Shown: one piece after another, positions 42,739 through 53,531 of the stretch | Layout: each line of letters opens with the position of its first letter | Position numbering within the stretch: position 1 is the stretch's first letter | NCBI GenBank assembly: GCA_052174495.1 | Contig: JBQMRR010000025.1 | Location: 1 to 64,000 of the forward strand | Origin: Arsenophonus sp052174495 | Lineage (GTDB): Bacteria > Pseudomonadota > Gammaproteobacteria > Enterobacterales > Enterobacteriaceae | Reading direction: 5' to 3' | DNA length: 64,000 nucleotides | The notes under the pieces: model-generated | Seen by the model: only the letters and a program-made list of their open reading frames with translations | Told to the model about the DNA's origin: nothing | The model's database searches: none | Made by a program: the position numbers and the translations under genes

Positions 42739-44634
42739 ATGACTCAATCTAATTATAATGCAGAGGCAATCGAGGTCCTAAGTGGTTTAGAACCTGTACG
42801 TCGCCATCCAGGCATGTATACCGATACCTCTCGACCAAATCACCTAGCGCAGGAAATAATTGATAATAGCGTAGATGAGGTGCTTGCTGGTTATGCTAAG
42901 CGTATCGATGTCATCTTGTATGATGATCAGTCGTTGGAAGTGATTGATAATGGTCGAGGTATGCCTGTTGATATTCATCCAGAAAAGAAAGTACCGGCTG
43001 TAGAGTTGATTTTGGAGCAATTACATGCTGGTGGAAAATTTTCTAATAAAAATTATCAATTTTCTGGTGGGCTACATGGAGTTGGTATTTCTGTAGTCAA
43101 TGCGTTATCAAAACGCATTGAAGTAACTGTTAGTCGTGATAGTCAAATATATCGAATTGTTTTTGAACATGGTGAGAAAGTTCAGGAACTTAAAGTAATT
43201 GGTAGTTGTGGTAAACGAACGACTGGTACCGGAGTGCGTTTTTGGCCTGATAGTTATTTTTTTGATGACCCACGTTTTTCTATTTCGCGTTTAGCGCACG
43301 TATTAAAAGCTAAAGCTGTACTATGTCCTGGTGTTGAAATCCTCTTTAAAGATAAAATAAATAATACTGAGCAGAGATGGTGTTATAACGATGGTTTGAT
43401 CGACTATTTAATGGAAGCAGTTAATGGTTTAGTTACTTTACCGGGAAAAGCCTTTGTTGGTAATTTTGTTGGTCAAATAGAAATGATCAATTGGGCACTG
43501 CTTTGGTTACCGGAAGGTGGAGAACTATTGACAGAGAGTTATGTTAACCTTATTCCAACCGTACAAGGTGGCACCCATGTTAATGGGTTACGTCAGGGTT
43601 TATTGGATGTAATGAGAGAGTTTTGTGAATACCGTAATTTACTTCCTCGTGGTATAAAATTGACAGGTGATGATATTTGGGAGCGCTGTGCTTATGTTCT
43701 ATCAGTCAAAATGCAAGATCCACAATTTGCCGGCCAGACCAAAGAACGTCTTTCTTCTCGTCAGAGTGCTGCATTTGTTTCCGGAGTGATAAAAGATGCT
43801 TTTAGTTTATGGTTAAATCAAAATATTCAAGAAGCTGAACAATTAGCAGAACTCATCATTTCTAGTGCCCAAAGACGTTTACGTGCAGCAAAAAAAGTTG
43901 TGCGCAAAAAACTGACCAGTGGGCCTGCATTACCCGGTAAGTTAGCTGATTGTACTTCTCAAGATCTTAATCTTACTGAACTATTTTTAGTTGAGGGAGA
44001 TTCAGCCGGTGGATCAGCTAAGCAGGCTCGTGATCGTGAATATCAGGCGATCATGCCGTTAAAAGGAAAAATACTGAATACTTGGGAAGTTTCTTCTGAT
44101 GAGGTTTTAGCTTCACAAGAAATTCATGATATCTCACTAGCTATTGGTATTGATCCAGATAGTAATGATCTTAGCCAGCTCCGTTATGGTAAGATCTGTG
44201 TTCTTGCCGATGCAGATTCGGATGGACTGCATATTGTAACATTACTCTGTGCACTTTTTGTTCGTCATTTTCCCACTTTAGTAAAAGCAGGTCATATTTA
44301 TATTGCCATGCCACCTTTATATCGTATTGATCTAGGTAAAGAAGTTTATTATGCCCTTGATGAAAGTGAAAAAACTGCTGTTCTTGATCGCCTGAGTTAT
44401 AAGCGAGGTAAACCGAATGTTCAACGTTTTAAAGGATTAGGCGAAATGAATCCAGCTCAATTACGTGAAACTACACTTGATCTTAATACACGACGCTTAG
44501 TACAGCTCATTATTAATGATGAGAATTATCAAAAAACTCTTGCGATGATGGATATGTTATTGGCTAAAAAACGAGCAGAAGATCGTCGGAATTGGTTACA
44601 AGATAAAGGTAATGCGATAGAAATTGAAGTGTAA
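42739..44634 (+). CDS. parE: DNA topoisomerase IV subunit B
   Basis: ParE is the ATPase subunit of topoisomerase IV, which decatenates daughter chromosomes. It has 631 residues (E. coli 630). The GHKL ATPase motifs are EIIDNSVDEVLAG, DNGRGMP and GGLHGVGISVVNALS. TOPRIM has EGDSAGGSAKQARDR and DADSDGLHI. The C-terminus ends RRNWLQDKGN. No Shine-Dalgarno sequence is evident before the ATG, and an IS1595 end lies 56 bp upstream, so the native promoter linked to yqiA is probably lost. It is followed 39 bp later by parC. Confidence 0.98.
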   Translation: MTQSNYNAEAIEVLSGLEPVRRHPGMYTDTSRPNHLAQEIIDNSVDEVLAGYAKRIDVILYDDQSLEVIDNGRGMPVDIHPEKKVPAVELILEQLHAGGKFSNKNYQFSGGLHGVGISVVNALSKRIEVTVSRDSQIYRIVFEHGEKVQELKVIGSCGKRTTGTGVRFWPDSYFFDDPRFSISRLAHVLKAKAVLCPGVEILFKDKINNTEQRWCYNDGLIDYLMEAVNGLVTLPGKAFVGNFVGQIEMINWALLWLPEGGELLTESYVNLIPTVQGGTHVNGLRQGLLDVMREFCEYRNLLPRGIKLTGDDIWERCAYVLSVKMQDPQFAGQTKERLSSRQSAAFVSGVIKDAFSLWLNQNIQEAEQLAELIISSAQRRLRAAKKVVRKKLTSGPALPGKLADCTSQDLNLTELFLVEGDSAGGSAKQARDREYQAIMPLKGKILNTWEVSSDEVLASQEIHDISLAIGIDPDSNDLSQLRYGKICVLADADSDGLHIVTLLCALFVRHFPTLVKAGHIYIAMPPLYRIDLGKEVYYALDESEKTAVLDRLSYKRGKPNVQRFKGLGEMNPAQLRETTLDLNTRRLVQLIINDENYQKTLAMMDMLLAKKRAEDRRNWLQDKGNAIEIEV

Positions 44635-44673
44635 TCGACTCTATTATTAACCAGAGTCTAAGGAATTAAATAA

Positions 44674-46929
44674 ATGACTGAGATAACTCACGATGGTGTA
44701 GAACAGCAACCACTATATACCTTTACTGAAAAGGCCTATCTCAATTATTCTATGTACGTCATCATGGATAGAGCATTGCCATTTATTGGTGATGGATTAA
44801 AACCTGTTCAGCGACGAATTGTTTATGCCATGTCTGAACTTAATTTAAGTAATGCTGCTAAGTATAAAAAATCAGCTCGTACAGTCGGTGATGTATTAGG
44901 AAAATACCATCCACATGGTGATAGCGCTTGTTATGAAGCTATGGTGTTGATGGCACAACCATTTTCTTATCGTTATCCATTAGTTGATGGTCAAGGAAAT
45001 TGGGGAGCGCCAGATGATCCTAAATCGTTTGCTGCTATGCGTTACACTGAGTCAAGATTATCAAAATATTCTGAAACGCTACTCAGTGAATTAGTATTGG
45101 GAACGGTGGCCTGGACAACTAACTTTGATGGAACATTAACTGAACCAAAAACACTACCAGCAAAATTACCCAATATTCTGTTGAATGGCACGACAGGGAT
45201 TGCTGTTGGTATGGCGACTGATATTCCACCACATAATGCGCGTGAAGTAGCAAGCGCATTAGTTGCTTTACTGAAAAATCCCAAAGCTGATCTTAAAATA
45301 TTTATGAATTTTATTCCTGCTCCTGATTACCCAACAGAAGCAGAAATTATTTCTTCAAAAGAAGATATTAAAAAAATTTACCAAACAGGCCGTGGTTCTA
45401 TTCGGTTACGAGCTGTCTGGGAAATGGATGATGGTAATGCAGTGATTACTGCACTACCTCATCAAGTTTCAGGGACTAAAGTATTAGAACAGATTGCTTC
45501 GCAAATGCGTGCTAAAAAATTACCGATGGTAGAAGATCTACGCGATGAATCAGATCACGAAAACCCAACACGCCTAGTGATTGTACCTAGAAGTAATCGA
45601 ATTGATTTAGTTCAAGTGATGAAGCATTTATTTGCTACGACAGATCTAGAAAAAAGTTATCGGATTAATTTAAATATGATTGGTCTAGATAATCGCCCTG
45701 CAGTTAAAGGACTTGTTGAAATTTTAAATGAATGGTTATTATTTCGACGAGAAACCGTACGTAATCGATTAAATCATCGTTTAGAAAAAGTATTAAAACG
45801 CTTACATATCCTTGAGGGTTTATTGATAGCTCATCTTCATATAGATGAGATTATCCATATTATCCGTAATAAAAATGAAACTAAAATAGTATTAGTGACC
45901 CGTTTTGTGCTTTCAGAAACTCAGGCTGAATCTATCCTGGAATTAAAATTGCGTCATTTAGCTAAACTAGAGGAATTCAAATTACGTGCTGAGCAAGATG
46001 AATTAGCTAAAGAGCGTGATCAACTGCAAAATATTTTAGGCTCTGAGCAGAATTTAAACAGCTTGATCAAAAAAGAAATTGAAACAGATGCACAGACTTA
46101 TGGTGACGCCCGTCGTTCACCGTTTAAGGAACGTATTGAAGAAAAAGCTATAAAAGAACATAATATTTTGCCTTCTGAGCCGGTTACTATTGTTCTTTCT
46201 ATTATGGGATGGATAAGAAGTGCAAAAGGCCATGATATTGATCCGACTAATCTTAATTATAAACCAGGAGATGGTTTTCGTAGCTCAGCAAGAGGTAAAA
46301 CAAATCAACCAGTTATTTTTCTTGATAGTACTGGACGAAGTTATTCTCTTGATCCACTTGATCTTCCTTCTGCCCGTGGACATGGAGAGCCGATTACTAG
46401 CAAATTGGCATTACCACCTGGCGCAACGATTGAATATGTACTAACTGCTCCAAAAGAGCAAAAATATTTGTTAGCATCGAATGCAGGTTATGGTTTTATT
46501 TGTACTACTAATGATTTAATAGCAAAAAATAAAGCAGGGAAGGCATTAATTACTTTATCTAATAATGCAAAGGTACTGGCACCATTAGAAGTCAATAATG
46601 AACAGCAAGATTTATTATTGGCAATTACTAAAGTAGGGAGAATGTTAATATTTCCTGTTATCGAGCTATCTCAGCTATCTAAAGGTAGAGGCAATAAAAT
46701 TATTAATATTGAAGCGATTCAATCAGCTAGCGGAGATGATTTCTTAGTTTGGTTAATATTTTTGCAGCCTCAGTCTTCAATTACGCTCTTTTTTAGTAAA
46801 CGAAAATTAAAATTAAATCCAGAAGATTTACAAAAATATCGTGCTGAACGAGGTCGAAAAGGTTCCTTATTACCTCGTGGATTACAGAGTATTGAGCGTA
46901 TAGAAATAACTCCTTCTAGTAATGGATAA
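44674..46929 (+). CDS. parC: DNA topoisomerase IV subunit A
   Basis: ParC is the DNA-cleaving subunit of topoisomerase IV. It has 751 residues (E. coli 752). The winged-helix region carries HPHGDSACYEAM, with Ser84 and Glu88 at the quinolone-determining positions in wild-type form, and the catalytic tyrosine is Tyr124 in AMRYTESRLS. The C-terminal beta-pinwheel region includes RGKTNQPVIFLDSTGRSYS. It is the second gene of a parE-parC-plsC operon, with AAGGAA before the start. Confidence 0.98.
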   Translation: MTEITHDGVEQQPLYTFTEKAYLNYSMYVIMDRALPFIGDGLKPVQRRIVYAMSELNLSNAAKYKKSARTVGDVLGKYHPHGDSACYEAMVLMAQPFSYRYPLVDGQGNWGAPDDPKSFAAMRYTESRLSKYSETLLSELVLGTVAWTTNFDGTLTEPKTLPAKLPNILLNGTTGIAVGMATDIPPHNAREVASALVALLKNPKADLKIFMNFIPAPDYPTEAEIISSKEDIKKIYQTGRGSIRLRAVWEMDDGNAVITALPHQVSGTKVLEQIASQMRAKKLPMVEDLRDESDHENPTRLVIVPRSNRIDLVQVMKHLFATTDLEKSYRINLNMIGLDNRPAVKGLVEILNEWLLFRRETVRNRLNHRLEKVLKRLHILEGLLIAHLHIDEIIHIIRNKNETKIVLVTRFVLSETQAESILELKLRHLAKLEEFKLRAEQDELAKERDQLQNILGSEQNLNSLIKKEIETDAQTYGDARRSPFKERIEEKAIKEHNILPSEPVTIVLSIMGWIRSAKGHDIDPTNLNYKPGDGFRSSARGKTNQPVIFLDSTGRSYSLDPLDLPSARGHGEPITSKLALPPGATIEYVLTAPKEQKYLLASNAGYGFICTTNDLIAKNKAGKALITLSNNAKVLAPLEVNNEQQDLLLAITKVGRMLIFPVIELSQLSKGRGNKIINIEAIQSASGDDFLVWLIFLQPQSSITLFFSKRKLKLNPEDLQKYRAERGRKGSLLPRGLQSIERIEITPSSNG

Positions 46930-46978
46930 TCTTTAATTTTTTATTGGTGTATGAAGTTGCTTATTATTTGAGATAAAT

Positions 46979-47707
46979 ATGTTAGCTATTATTCGTATTA
47001 TTATTGTAATCCTATTTACCATATTGGTTTGCGTGTTAGGTTGTTTTTATTGCTTATTAACTCCAAAAAATCCAGATCATGTTATGCGCTTTGGTCGACT
47101 ATTTGGTAAATTATCTTATGTTTTTGGTATTACCATTATCTGTCGAGTGCCTTCTGAAACGAAGGATTATGGCCCCATAATCTATATTGGTAATCATCAA
47201 AATAATTATGATATGGTAACTATATCAAATGCGATCCAACCAAATACCGTTACTGTGGGTAAAAAAAGCTTAGTGTTTATCCCCTTTTTTGGCCAATTAT
47301 ATTGGTTGGCCGGTAATATTCTTATTGATAGGACTAATCGGACTAAAGCACACAATACAATTTTACAGATTGTTAACCAGATTAAAAAAAGAAAAATTTC
47401 TGTCTGGATGTTTCCAGAAGGAACCCGTAGTCGCGGTCAAGGTTTATTACCATTTAAAACTGGTGCATTTTATGCGGCAATTACAGCTGGAATTTCGATA
47501 GTACCAATCTGTTTATCTAAAACTGAAGGGCGTATTAAACTTAATCGTTGGAATAATGGAATAGTGATTATTGAGATTCTACCGTCTGTTGATACAACAA
47601 AGTATAATCGGCAGAGCGTGCATGAATTAGCAGAATATTGCCATGATTTATTTAAAGCTAAAATTGCAGAATTAAATAAAGAAGTGATAGAAATAGAGAA
47701 AAAATAA
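46979..47707 (+). CDS. plsC: 1-acyl-sn-glycerol-3-phosphate acyltransferase
   Basis: PlsC acylates lysophosphatidic acid to phosphatidic acid at the inner membrane. It has 242 residues (E. coli 245). One N-terminal membrane helix covers about residues 5-28. The catalytic HX4D motif is NHQNNYDMV, followed by VGKKSL, FIPFFGQLYWLAGNILIDR, and the glycerol-phosphate-binding FPEGTRSRGQGLLPFKTGAF. It starts 49 bp after parC, as in relatives, where sufI follows; sufI is decayed here. Confidence 0.96.
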   Translation: MLAIIRIIIVILFTILVCVLGCFYCLLTPKNPDHVMRFGRLFGKLSYVFGITIICRVPSETKDYGPIIYIGNHQNNYDMVTISNAIQPNTVTVGKKSLVFIPFFGQLYWLAGNILIDRTNRTKAHNTILQIVNQIKKRKISVWMFPEGTRSRGQGLLPFKTGAFYAAITAGISIVPICLSKTEGRIKLNRWNNGIVIIEILPSVDTTKYNRQSVHELAEYCHDLFKAKIAELNKEVIEIEKK

Positions 47708-47922
47708 ATTAAAAATTAAGTTTATTTTCAACTAAGTTAGTTTATAATTAAATATGATTTAATAATAAATCAATATTAGATGTTGTATTAATTTATTGTC
47801 TTAATTGAATTAAGTTATCAATCAATTCTGGCAATATAATTATTAATGGGATCTTAAAGTATAAATTTATCTTGATGAACAAGATAAAGCGCTAACTTAT
47901 TAATATTTTGTGAAGAGATGAC

Positions 47923-48395
47923 ATGTCATTAAGTTAGAATCGATTTCTTAAGATATCAAGAATAGTTATGAGTGTTTCTATGCTTTTTGCTGCGGATTAG
48001 TGCAGAAAAAATGAAGGATATTTTATTATCACTAATCCTTCCTTTATTGGAATCTGATTTTAATCAACCGCTGTTTATTATATTAAAAACTATTATTGAT
48101 CATGATGGTAGACATCGTAGCAACATTATTGGCTGTAATGGTTATTATTTATGGCCAATCATTTAAGTAGAAAATGATAGTGATTTAAAATTGATATATA
48201 ATAATTATCTCTTTTAAAGAGATGGCTATGGCAGCCAGTGGGGGGGGGTTTTAAGTTCTTAGAATATAAATTAATCTGGCGGTAAAATTAATATCATTCA
48301 ATATTAATTGATTGCTAATATTGTCAATCTGATAACTCGAGTGCGACTGCGGAATATTGGTATTAAGCTAATGAATTAGGGCGATGATGCCAAGA
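47923..48395 (+). pseudogene. sufI: SufI (FtsP) cell-division protein, decayed 5' part
   Basis: The relic starts MSLS-stop-NRF (family MSLSRRQF). It then reads LPLLESDFNQPLFIILKTII, GCNGYYLWPII (family GINGRYLGPTI) and SDLKLIYNNYLF (family DVKLIYSNRLT), and a later RVRLRNIGI-like piece suggests an internal deletion. SufI/FtsP is a Tat-exported cupredoxin-fold protein that protects the divisome under stress. A ten-G run interrupts it at about 48241. An IS256 copy replaces the remainder. Confidence 0.8.
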
Positions 48396-48399
48396 TAAA

Positions 48400-49500
48400 T
48401 TCATGATTTGGAGGATGGTAAACATATCCTGCTGATTGATTTCGTAGATGATTTTAATAACAGAGAGATGACACGCCATGCAAAAGCTACCCTATAGATA
48501 TCTCTGAAACCAGATATCATCCTCTGATAACATTGTACTAACTCATCTGTAATTGTGCGAGAGTAGCTGATAAGCTCCACTGTTGAGGCTCTTTTAGCTC
48601 GGCTTGAAGCCCCATGTTTACAACAACATGCTCAACACCGCTTATTAACGGGTTAACAACCTAATTGACCGTAACCGTTATTTGCTGTAGTAACCTACAA
48701 AACGGCTATTGTAGAAATATTAAGATTAAAATGTCTAAAGTTATTGAGGGATCACAGAAATAATTGAATATATTTAAATATCTCGTTGCTGCCTTATCTA
48801 AAGGGTGTAAAAGTAGCAAAGAGTTGTTACCACGTTTGTTATCTATGAAGTATCTAAACCAGTGATTTTCATGATCCTGCAGACATTTTTCAGTGAAAGC
48901 ATATGATCTCTATATCAAGTACCATCAGCAAATTGAAACAAGAATAACTTGAAGAGCATTGACAATGCTATCAGCATTATTTAAACGATACGTTACGTTT
49001 ATTTCTTGGTTAAAGGCATATGCCGTTTGTTATACAATCTGATCGCTTTTTCTGCTTATTTATTATTGAGTCAGTTAGCGTAGACATAAGAAGCTCATTG
49101 CGGTCAAAGATGCTTATTAAGAGTCAGAACGCACTGGGACGAACTTATTAATAGCTTCCGAGCACGTAATTTAACTACCTCTCCTAGATTTTCTATAGAG
49201 AGACGCAGCGACATTAGTTTTTGGAATTCAATAGCAAAGATATTTCTGGACATATAGCATTAACATTATTTGAAGATACAAAATAACTAATGTATTGGCG
49301 TTACACTTCTCAAAGACATGTAGCACCAAAAATTAAGGTGATCTGCGGAAGAGATTTAGCTATCAGAAATCCGTGATACCGCTAATAAAGTTTATTAATA
49401 TTTTATTAACAGGATTTTTAGCATATCTTTAAGCGATGAAGAAGTTTGAGAAAAATCGAGAAGAATGGCTGCCATTTTTATGGCTTCTCGTCAGCGCATT
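48400..49500 (+). mobile_element. IS256/Mutator-family element, 5' and central part
   Basis: Plus-orientation copy that follows the consensus from just inside the left end to about 49500, then switches to reverse-strand sequence of the same family. The extreme left terminus is eroded where it meets sufI remains. Confidence 0.75.
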
Positions 49501-49765
49501 TAGGGCAAGAAAGCGATCTTGAGCATGTTAAGAAGCATAAAAAATGGCTTCAAGCTCAACTTTAACAATGATGCCTATCAGTTCCTCCTGGCATTATTAC
49601 GATAAAATTCATACAAGAGATTATAGATAATATCTGATTTTGTGGATACCAGTAGACTAGACTTTTCATAACATATCATCCTCTGTTATTAAAATCATTT
49701 ATGAAATCAATTACCAGGATACAGCATCATCTTTTAAACTCCATACACTAGAAATAACCATAACT
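49501..49765 (-). mobile_element. IS256 5' end fragment in inverted orientation
   Basis: Reverse-strand 5' end of the IS256 family (CATACACTAGAAATAACC then ATAACTC at 49760-49765), fused directly to the plus-oriented copy on its left. It forms the upstream border of hemH, 45 bp before the start codon. Confidence 0.75.
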
Positions 49766-49810
49766 CTAAGATATAAATAGTTAGCAAAAATAAAATGGAG
49801 TCAATTTAGC

Positions 49811-50779
49811 ATGAGCATTAAGAAGTATGCTGTTTTATTAGTTAACTTAGGGACGCCTGATGCGCCAACGCCAAAAGCAGTAAAACGTTTTTTGACATCA
49901 TTTCTTAATGATGTAAGAGTTATTGATATTTCAAGGATAATTTGGAAACCGCTATTAAATTTGGTTATTTTACCATTACTCTTACCAAGAGTATGTAAAT
50001 TATATCAATCAATTTGGACCGAAGATGGTTCGCCATTCTTAAATTATAGTTTACAACAGCTGGCTGCACTGGCAAAACAACTTCCTGCTATTCCTGTCGA
50101 ATTAGCTATGAGTTATGGTTCACCTTCTATTGCAGTAGCAATAGATAAACTATTAATTAAGCAGGTTAAAAACATAATTGTATTACCGCTTTATCCGCAA
50201 TATTCTGGTTCAACCACAGCGGCAGTTTTTGATGGAATAAGTCGATCATTAAAAAAATATCGAACCATACCCGGCCTTCACTTTATTCGTAGTTATGCCG
50301 ATCATCCATCTTATATTGATGCATTAAAAAAGTCAGTTGAGTTAAGTTTTGAACGATATGGTAAACCTGATCGATTATTGCTTTCTTATCATGGTATTCC
50401 TAAACGGTATGCAAAAACAGGCGATATTTATCCGCAGGAATGTGAATTGACAACTCGTTTACTTAGTGAATTAATTAATTTTCCTGCTAATAAAATTATC
50501 ATGACTTATCAGTCACGTTTTGGTCGTGAGCCCTGGCTTACCCCTTACACTGATGTTACCTTAAAAAGGTTAGCCAAGAACGGCATTAAACATGTTAAGC
50601 TATTGTGTCCAGGTTTTTCGGTGGACTGTTTAGAAACGCTAGAAGAAATTGCGATAAAAAATAAAAAATTATTTTATGCCGCTGGTGGAAAAAAATATCA
50701 TTATATACCTGCACTTAATGCCTCCGAGAACCATATTATGCTAATGGTTGAATTAGTTAGAGATTTAGTGATTAGTTAA
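49811..50779 (+). CDS. hemH: Ferrochelatase
   Basis: HemH inserts Fe2+ into protoporphyrin IX, the last step of haem synthesis. It has 322 residues (E. coli 320). Motifs include LLVNLGTPDAPTP at the N-terminus, PLYPQYSGSTTAAV, the catalytic His194 in LLSYHGIPKRY (same number as E. coli), YQSRFGREPWLTPYT, and CPGFSVDCLETLEEI with the conserved glutamate. A TGGAG ribosome-binding site precedes the start. Its immediate upstream sequence is an IS256 end, so any original operon context is lost. Confidence 0.97.
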   Translation: MSIKKYAVLLVNLGTPDAPTPKAVKRFLTSFLNDVRVIDISRIIWKPLLNLVILPLLLPRVCKLYQSIWTEDGSPFLNYSLQQLAALAKQLPAIPVELAMSYGSPSIAVAIDKLLIKQVKNIIVLPLYPQYSGSTTAAVFDGISRSLKKYRTIPGLHFIRSYADHPSYIDALKKSVELSFERYGKPDRLLLSYHGIPKRYAKTGDIYPQECELTTRLLSELINFPANKIIMTYQSRFGREPWLTPYTDVTLKRLAKNGIKHVKLLCPGFSVDCLETLEEIAIKNKKLFYAAGGKKYHYIPALNASENHIMLMVELVRDLVIS

Positions 50780-51074
50780 ATAGAATTTAAATTAAAAGTT
50801 ATATTAGTGATTATAGACGCTAATATACATTTAAACTTTTCACTATAACTATTTGTTTGTAACAGTTAATATTAACTAATAATTGTTAAATTCTATATTT
50901 AGATTACTAATCTAAATCATTACTGTTGTCTAACATGCTACATTATTTATCACATTTAATATATTTTTAATGTTTTTATTATTTACTTTTATGAAAATAA
51001 AAGTTAATATTTAAATTAAATTTCATTTAATTATTTTTGGTATTTTAGTTATTTTAAATTATTTAATTGTTTGA

Positions 51075-52455
51075 TGGAGTTATATTTATCTATGATATAT
51101 AGAGTTTCGGAGATGGTGATGTGTATCTCCTTCTGATTAATTTCAGGGGGGCATCAACAGAGAGATAATATGCTATAAAAAGTTTACTCTACAGGTTTTA
51201 TCTAAACTAGATAAAACCTGTAATCTCTTGCATAAACACATCTGAAATTATGACAGGTAGATAGCACCACTGTTGAAGCGGAGTTTTAAGCTATATTGCA
51301 ACAATATGCTAAATGCTGTCTTTTTCCATAAGTTTATGTCGTCGATCGTAACGGGTTATTTGTTATAACGAATTATTAGAGGCTGGTATTAGCAATGTCG
51401 AGACTATAAAATGCCGAAGATTAGGAATCGTAGCAGTAACAAATATACTTACAACTCATTATTACCGCCTTATCTCAATCCTGTAAGGCGGCGAAAAGGC
51501 ATAACTATAGTTAGTGTATGTGCGGAGTTATCATCACAGGAAATTTCATAAAGCCCTGTAGAGTTTTTAGATGAAAAATATATGGCTTCCTGCTAAATAC
51601 CATTAGCAGATTGAAATACCGATGACCTTCAGGATCGGTAATGATGCTTGCCTAATTTAAGTGATACACTTACGTTTAGTTCTTAACCAATGACATATAC
51701 CTCCCGTCCTGTTATGGCAATCTTATTCTCTTTTTCTGCAATTATATTGGTTTTATTGACTATAAATAAAAGGAGCTCGTTGTGGTCAAAGATGACTATC
51801 GAGAATCAGAACAAATTGAATCTAACTTCTAATGATTTACTGCAATCGCGGAGGAGTTAATCTTATTTTCCAGGATTTCCTACGAGAGATAGTATCCTTA
51901 ATTTTTGAAATGCAATGATAAGATATTCTTGGATATGCAGCACCAATGTTGTTAGATACATAAAATAACTGATATGCTATCTCCTTTCTCAAAAGGCATA
52001 TAACTAAAAGTTAAGTGTGAGAGTTCCTAGAACTCTGAATACCAGAGAGCCTAGATTCCACTAATAAAGTTCCTTAATGTTTTATTGCAAGGGTTTTAAC
52101 GTATTCTATAACGATTAAGAAAGTGAAGAAAGAGCAAAAATAGCTGCTGGCATCTTACGACTTCTCGTCAGCGCGCTTGGCATCAATAAAAACGACGGAT
52201 CTAATTAAATCGAGTTTTATGACGCTGAGGTTTTCGAATCCAATAGATGAAAGGTGTATTTAAAAATAAAACCTTTTAATAGTATTAAAACTGCTCCTGA
52301 CATCTGCCAAAAAAAAGCTATAATCGGCTAAATATGGGGGGGTTGATCCTTACCCGCAACCCTGATGATAAATATTTAATTTTAAGGATGAAAAACAGAT
52401 TCACAAAGCATCAGAGTGTAATCTTAGTACTATACACCAGATTTACTAATAACTC
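51075..52455 (+). mobile_element. IS256/Mutator-family element, decayed full-length copy
   Basis: About 1.38 kb from GAGTTATATTTATCTATG to ATTTACTAATAACTC, among the clearest pairs of ends in the window. The transposase frame is broken, including by a seven-G run near 52337. It abuts a full-length IS1595 copy. Confidence 0.85.
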
Positions 52456-52485
52456 AGTGACACAGAATAAATAGTAATAACAAGG

Positions 52486-53527
52486 ATATTTGAAAAAGGT
52501 TATTAGTACAAACACCATTACCTTCTATTAAGAAGGATTTTTCCTAACAGAGCTTGACATGAAAGTAAGCAGTCATACAGATCAAAGAGACTCCTTCCTC
52601 ACTCTCTCGCAACATAAAACTATATCTAATTCATTAGATGATTCGCAGTGATAATCTATCAGATTATATCGATTTATACATTGAAGCAACTGATTCTATT
52701 TTATCCTGTTCATATATTATCACACTGATACGATTTCTGCTGAGAACCTCCGTTCATTACGGTTACACCATATTATTGTAAAATTCCTGATTGTAGAAAA
52801 CCATTTAATAATTTGTTTAGAAGTTCTCTAGTGAAACTATATTACAAGAATAAATGGTTTAATTATCTATGATGTATCTTGAATAATTTAACTTTACGAA
52901 GAATCAATAAAACAAACAGATATTGTTTTAAAAACAGCTGTTTAGATTGGCGTAATTACTTTTTTTCTTCAGTGCAAACAGCCGCCAATATAAATGCATT
53001 AAATGCTATTGTTAACGTCAAAAGATATTTTTCCATGAATTCTTTAAAAAACGTTATTTTCTAGATAAAAAAGGTAAACCCCCAGGATAGGAGAAGATAA
53101 AAATAAAAAATAAATCGCCATCTTAATCACGCTCTTAGATCGAAATAGTCATGTGAGCGATCAGATTTCTGAAAAGTTTAATACAGAATATATTAGCCGT
53201 TTTTTTTGAAATAATCATCGATAAAAGTTAATTCTTTATTTGGATAGAGTTAAATGGTATGAAGGCTTTGCTAACTAGCATGAAATTAATCAACTATCCC
53301 CTAATAAGGCGAGATAACTAATAGAGTTGTTGATAAGGAATTTTACATTTAAAATATAAAAAGTTTTATCAACTCATTAAAAGGATGGCTGAGTAAATTT
53401 CATGGTGCAAAGTCGTTTATTTACCGAATTTCTAGCCTGGAGAAGATTGCATAAAACTACAACAATTGAATATAGATATAATTACAAATTTCTTTGCGAG
53501 CAAGGAAATAACCTTTGTCAACATAGT
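52486..53527 (+). mobile_element. IS1595-type element, decayed full-length copy
   Basis: About 1.04 kb between ATATTTGAAAAAGGTTATT at the left and CTTTGTCAACATAG at the right. It matches the 19.4-20.4 kb copy along its length, including INSLKGWLSKFHGA (family VNAYISRLKGWLSRFHGVA). The right terminus is 4 bp from the sppA stop codon. Confidence 0.75.
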
Positions 53528-53531
53528 TTTA

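Noticed and set aside
47972..48166. 64-codon open frame as a hypothetical protein
   Set aside because: It matches the SufI N-terminal region and is part of the sufI pseudogene.
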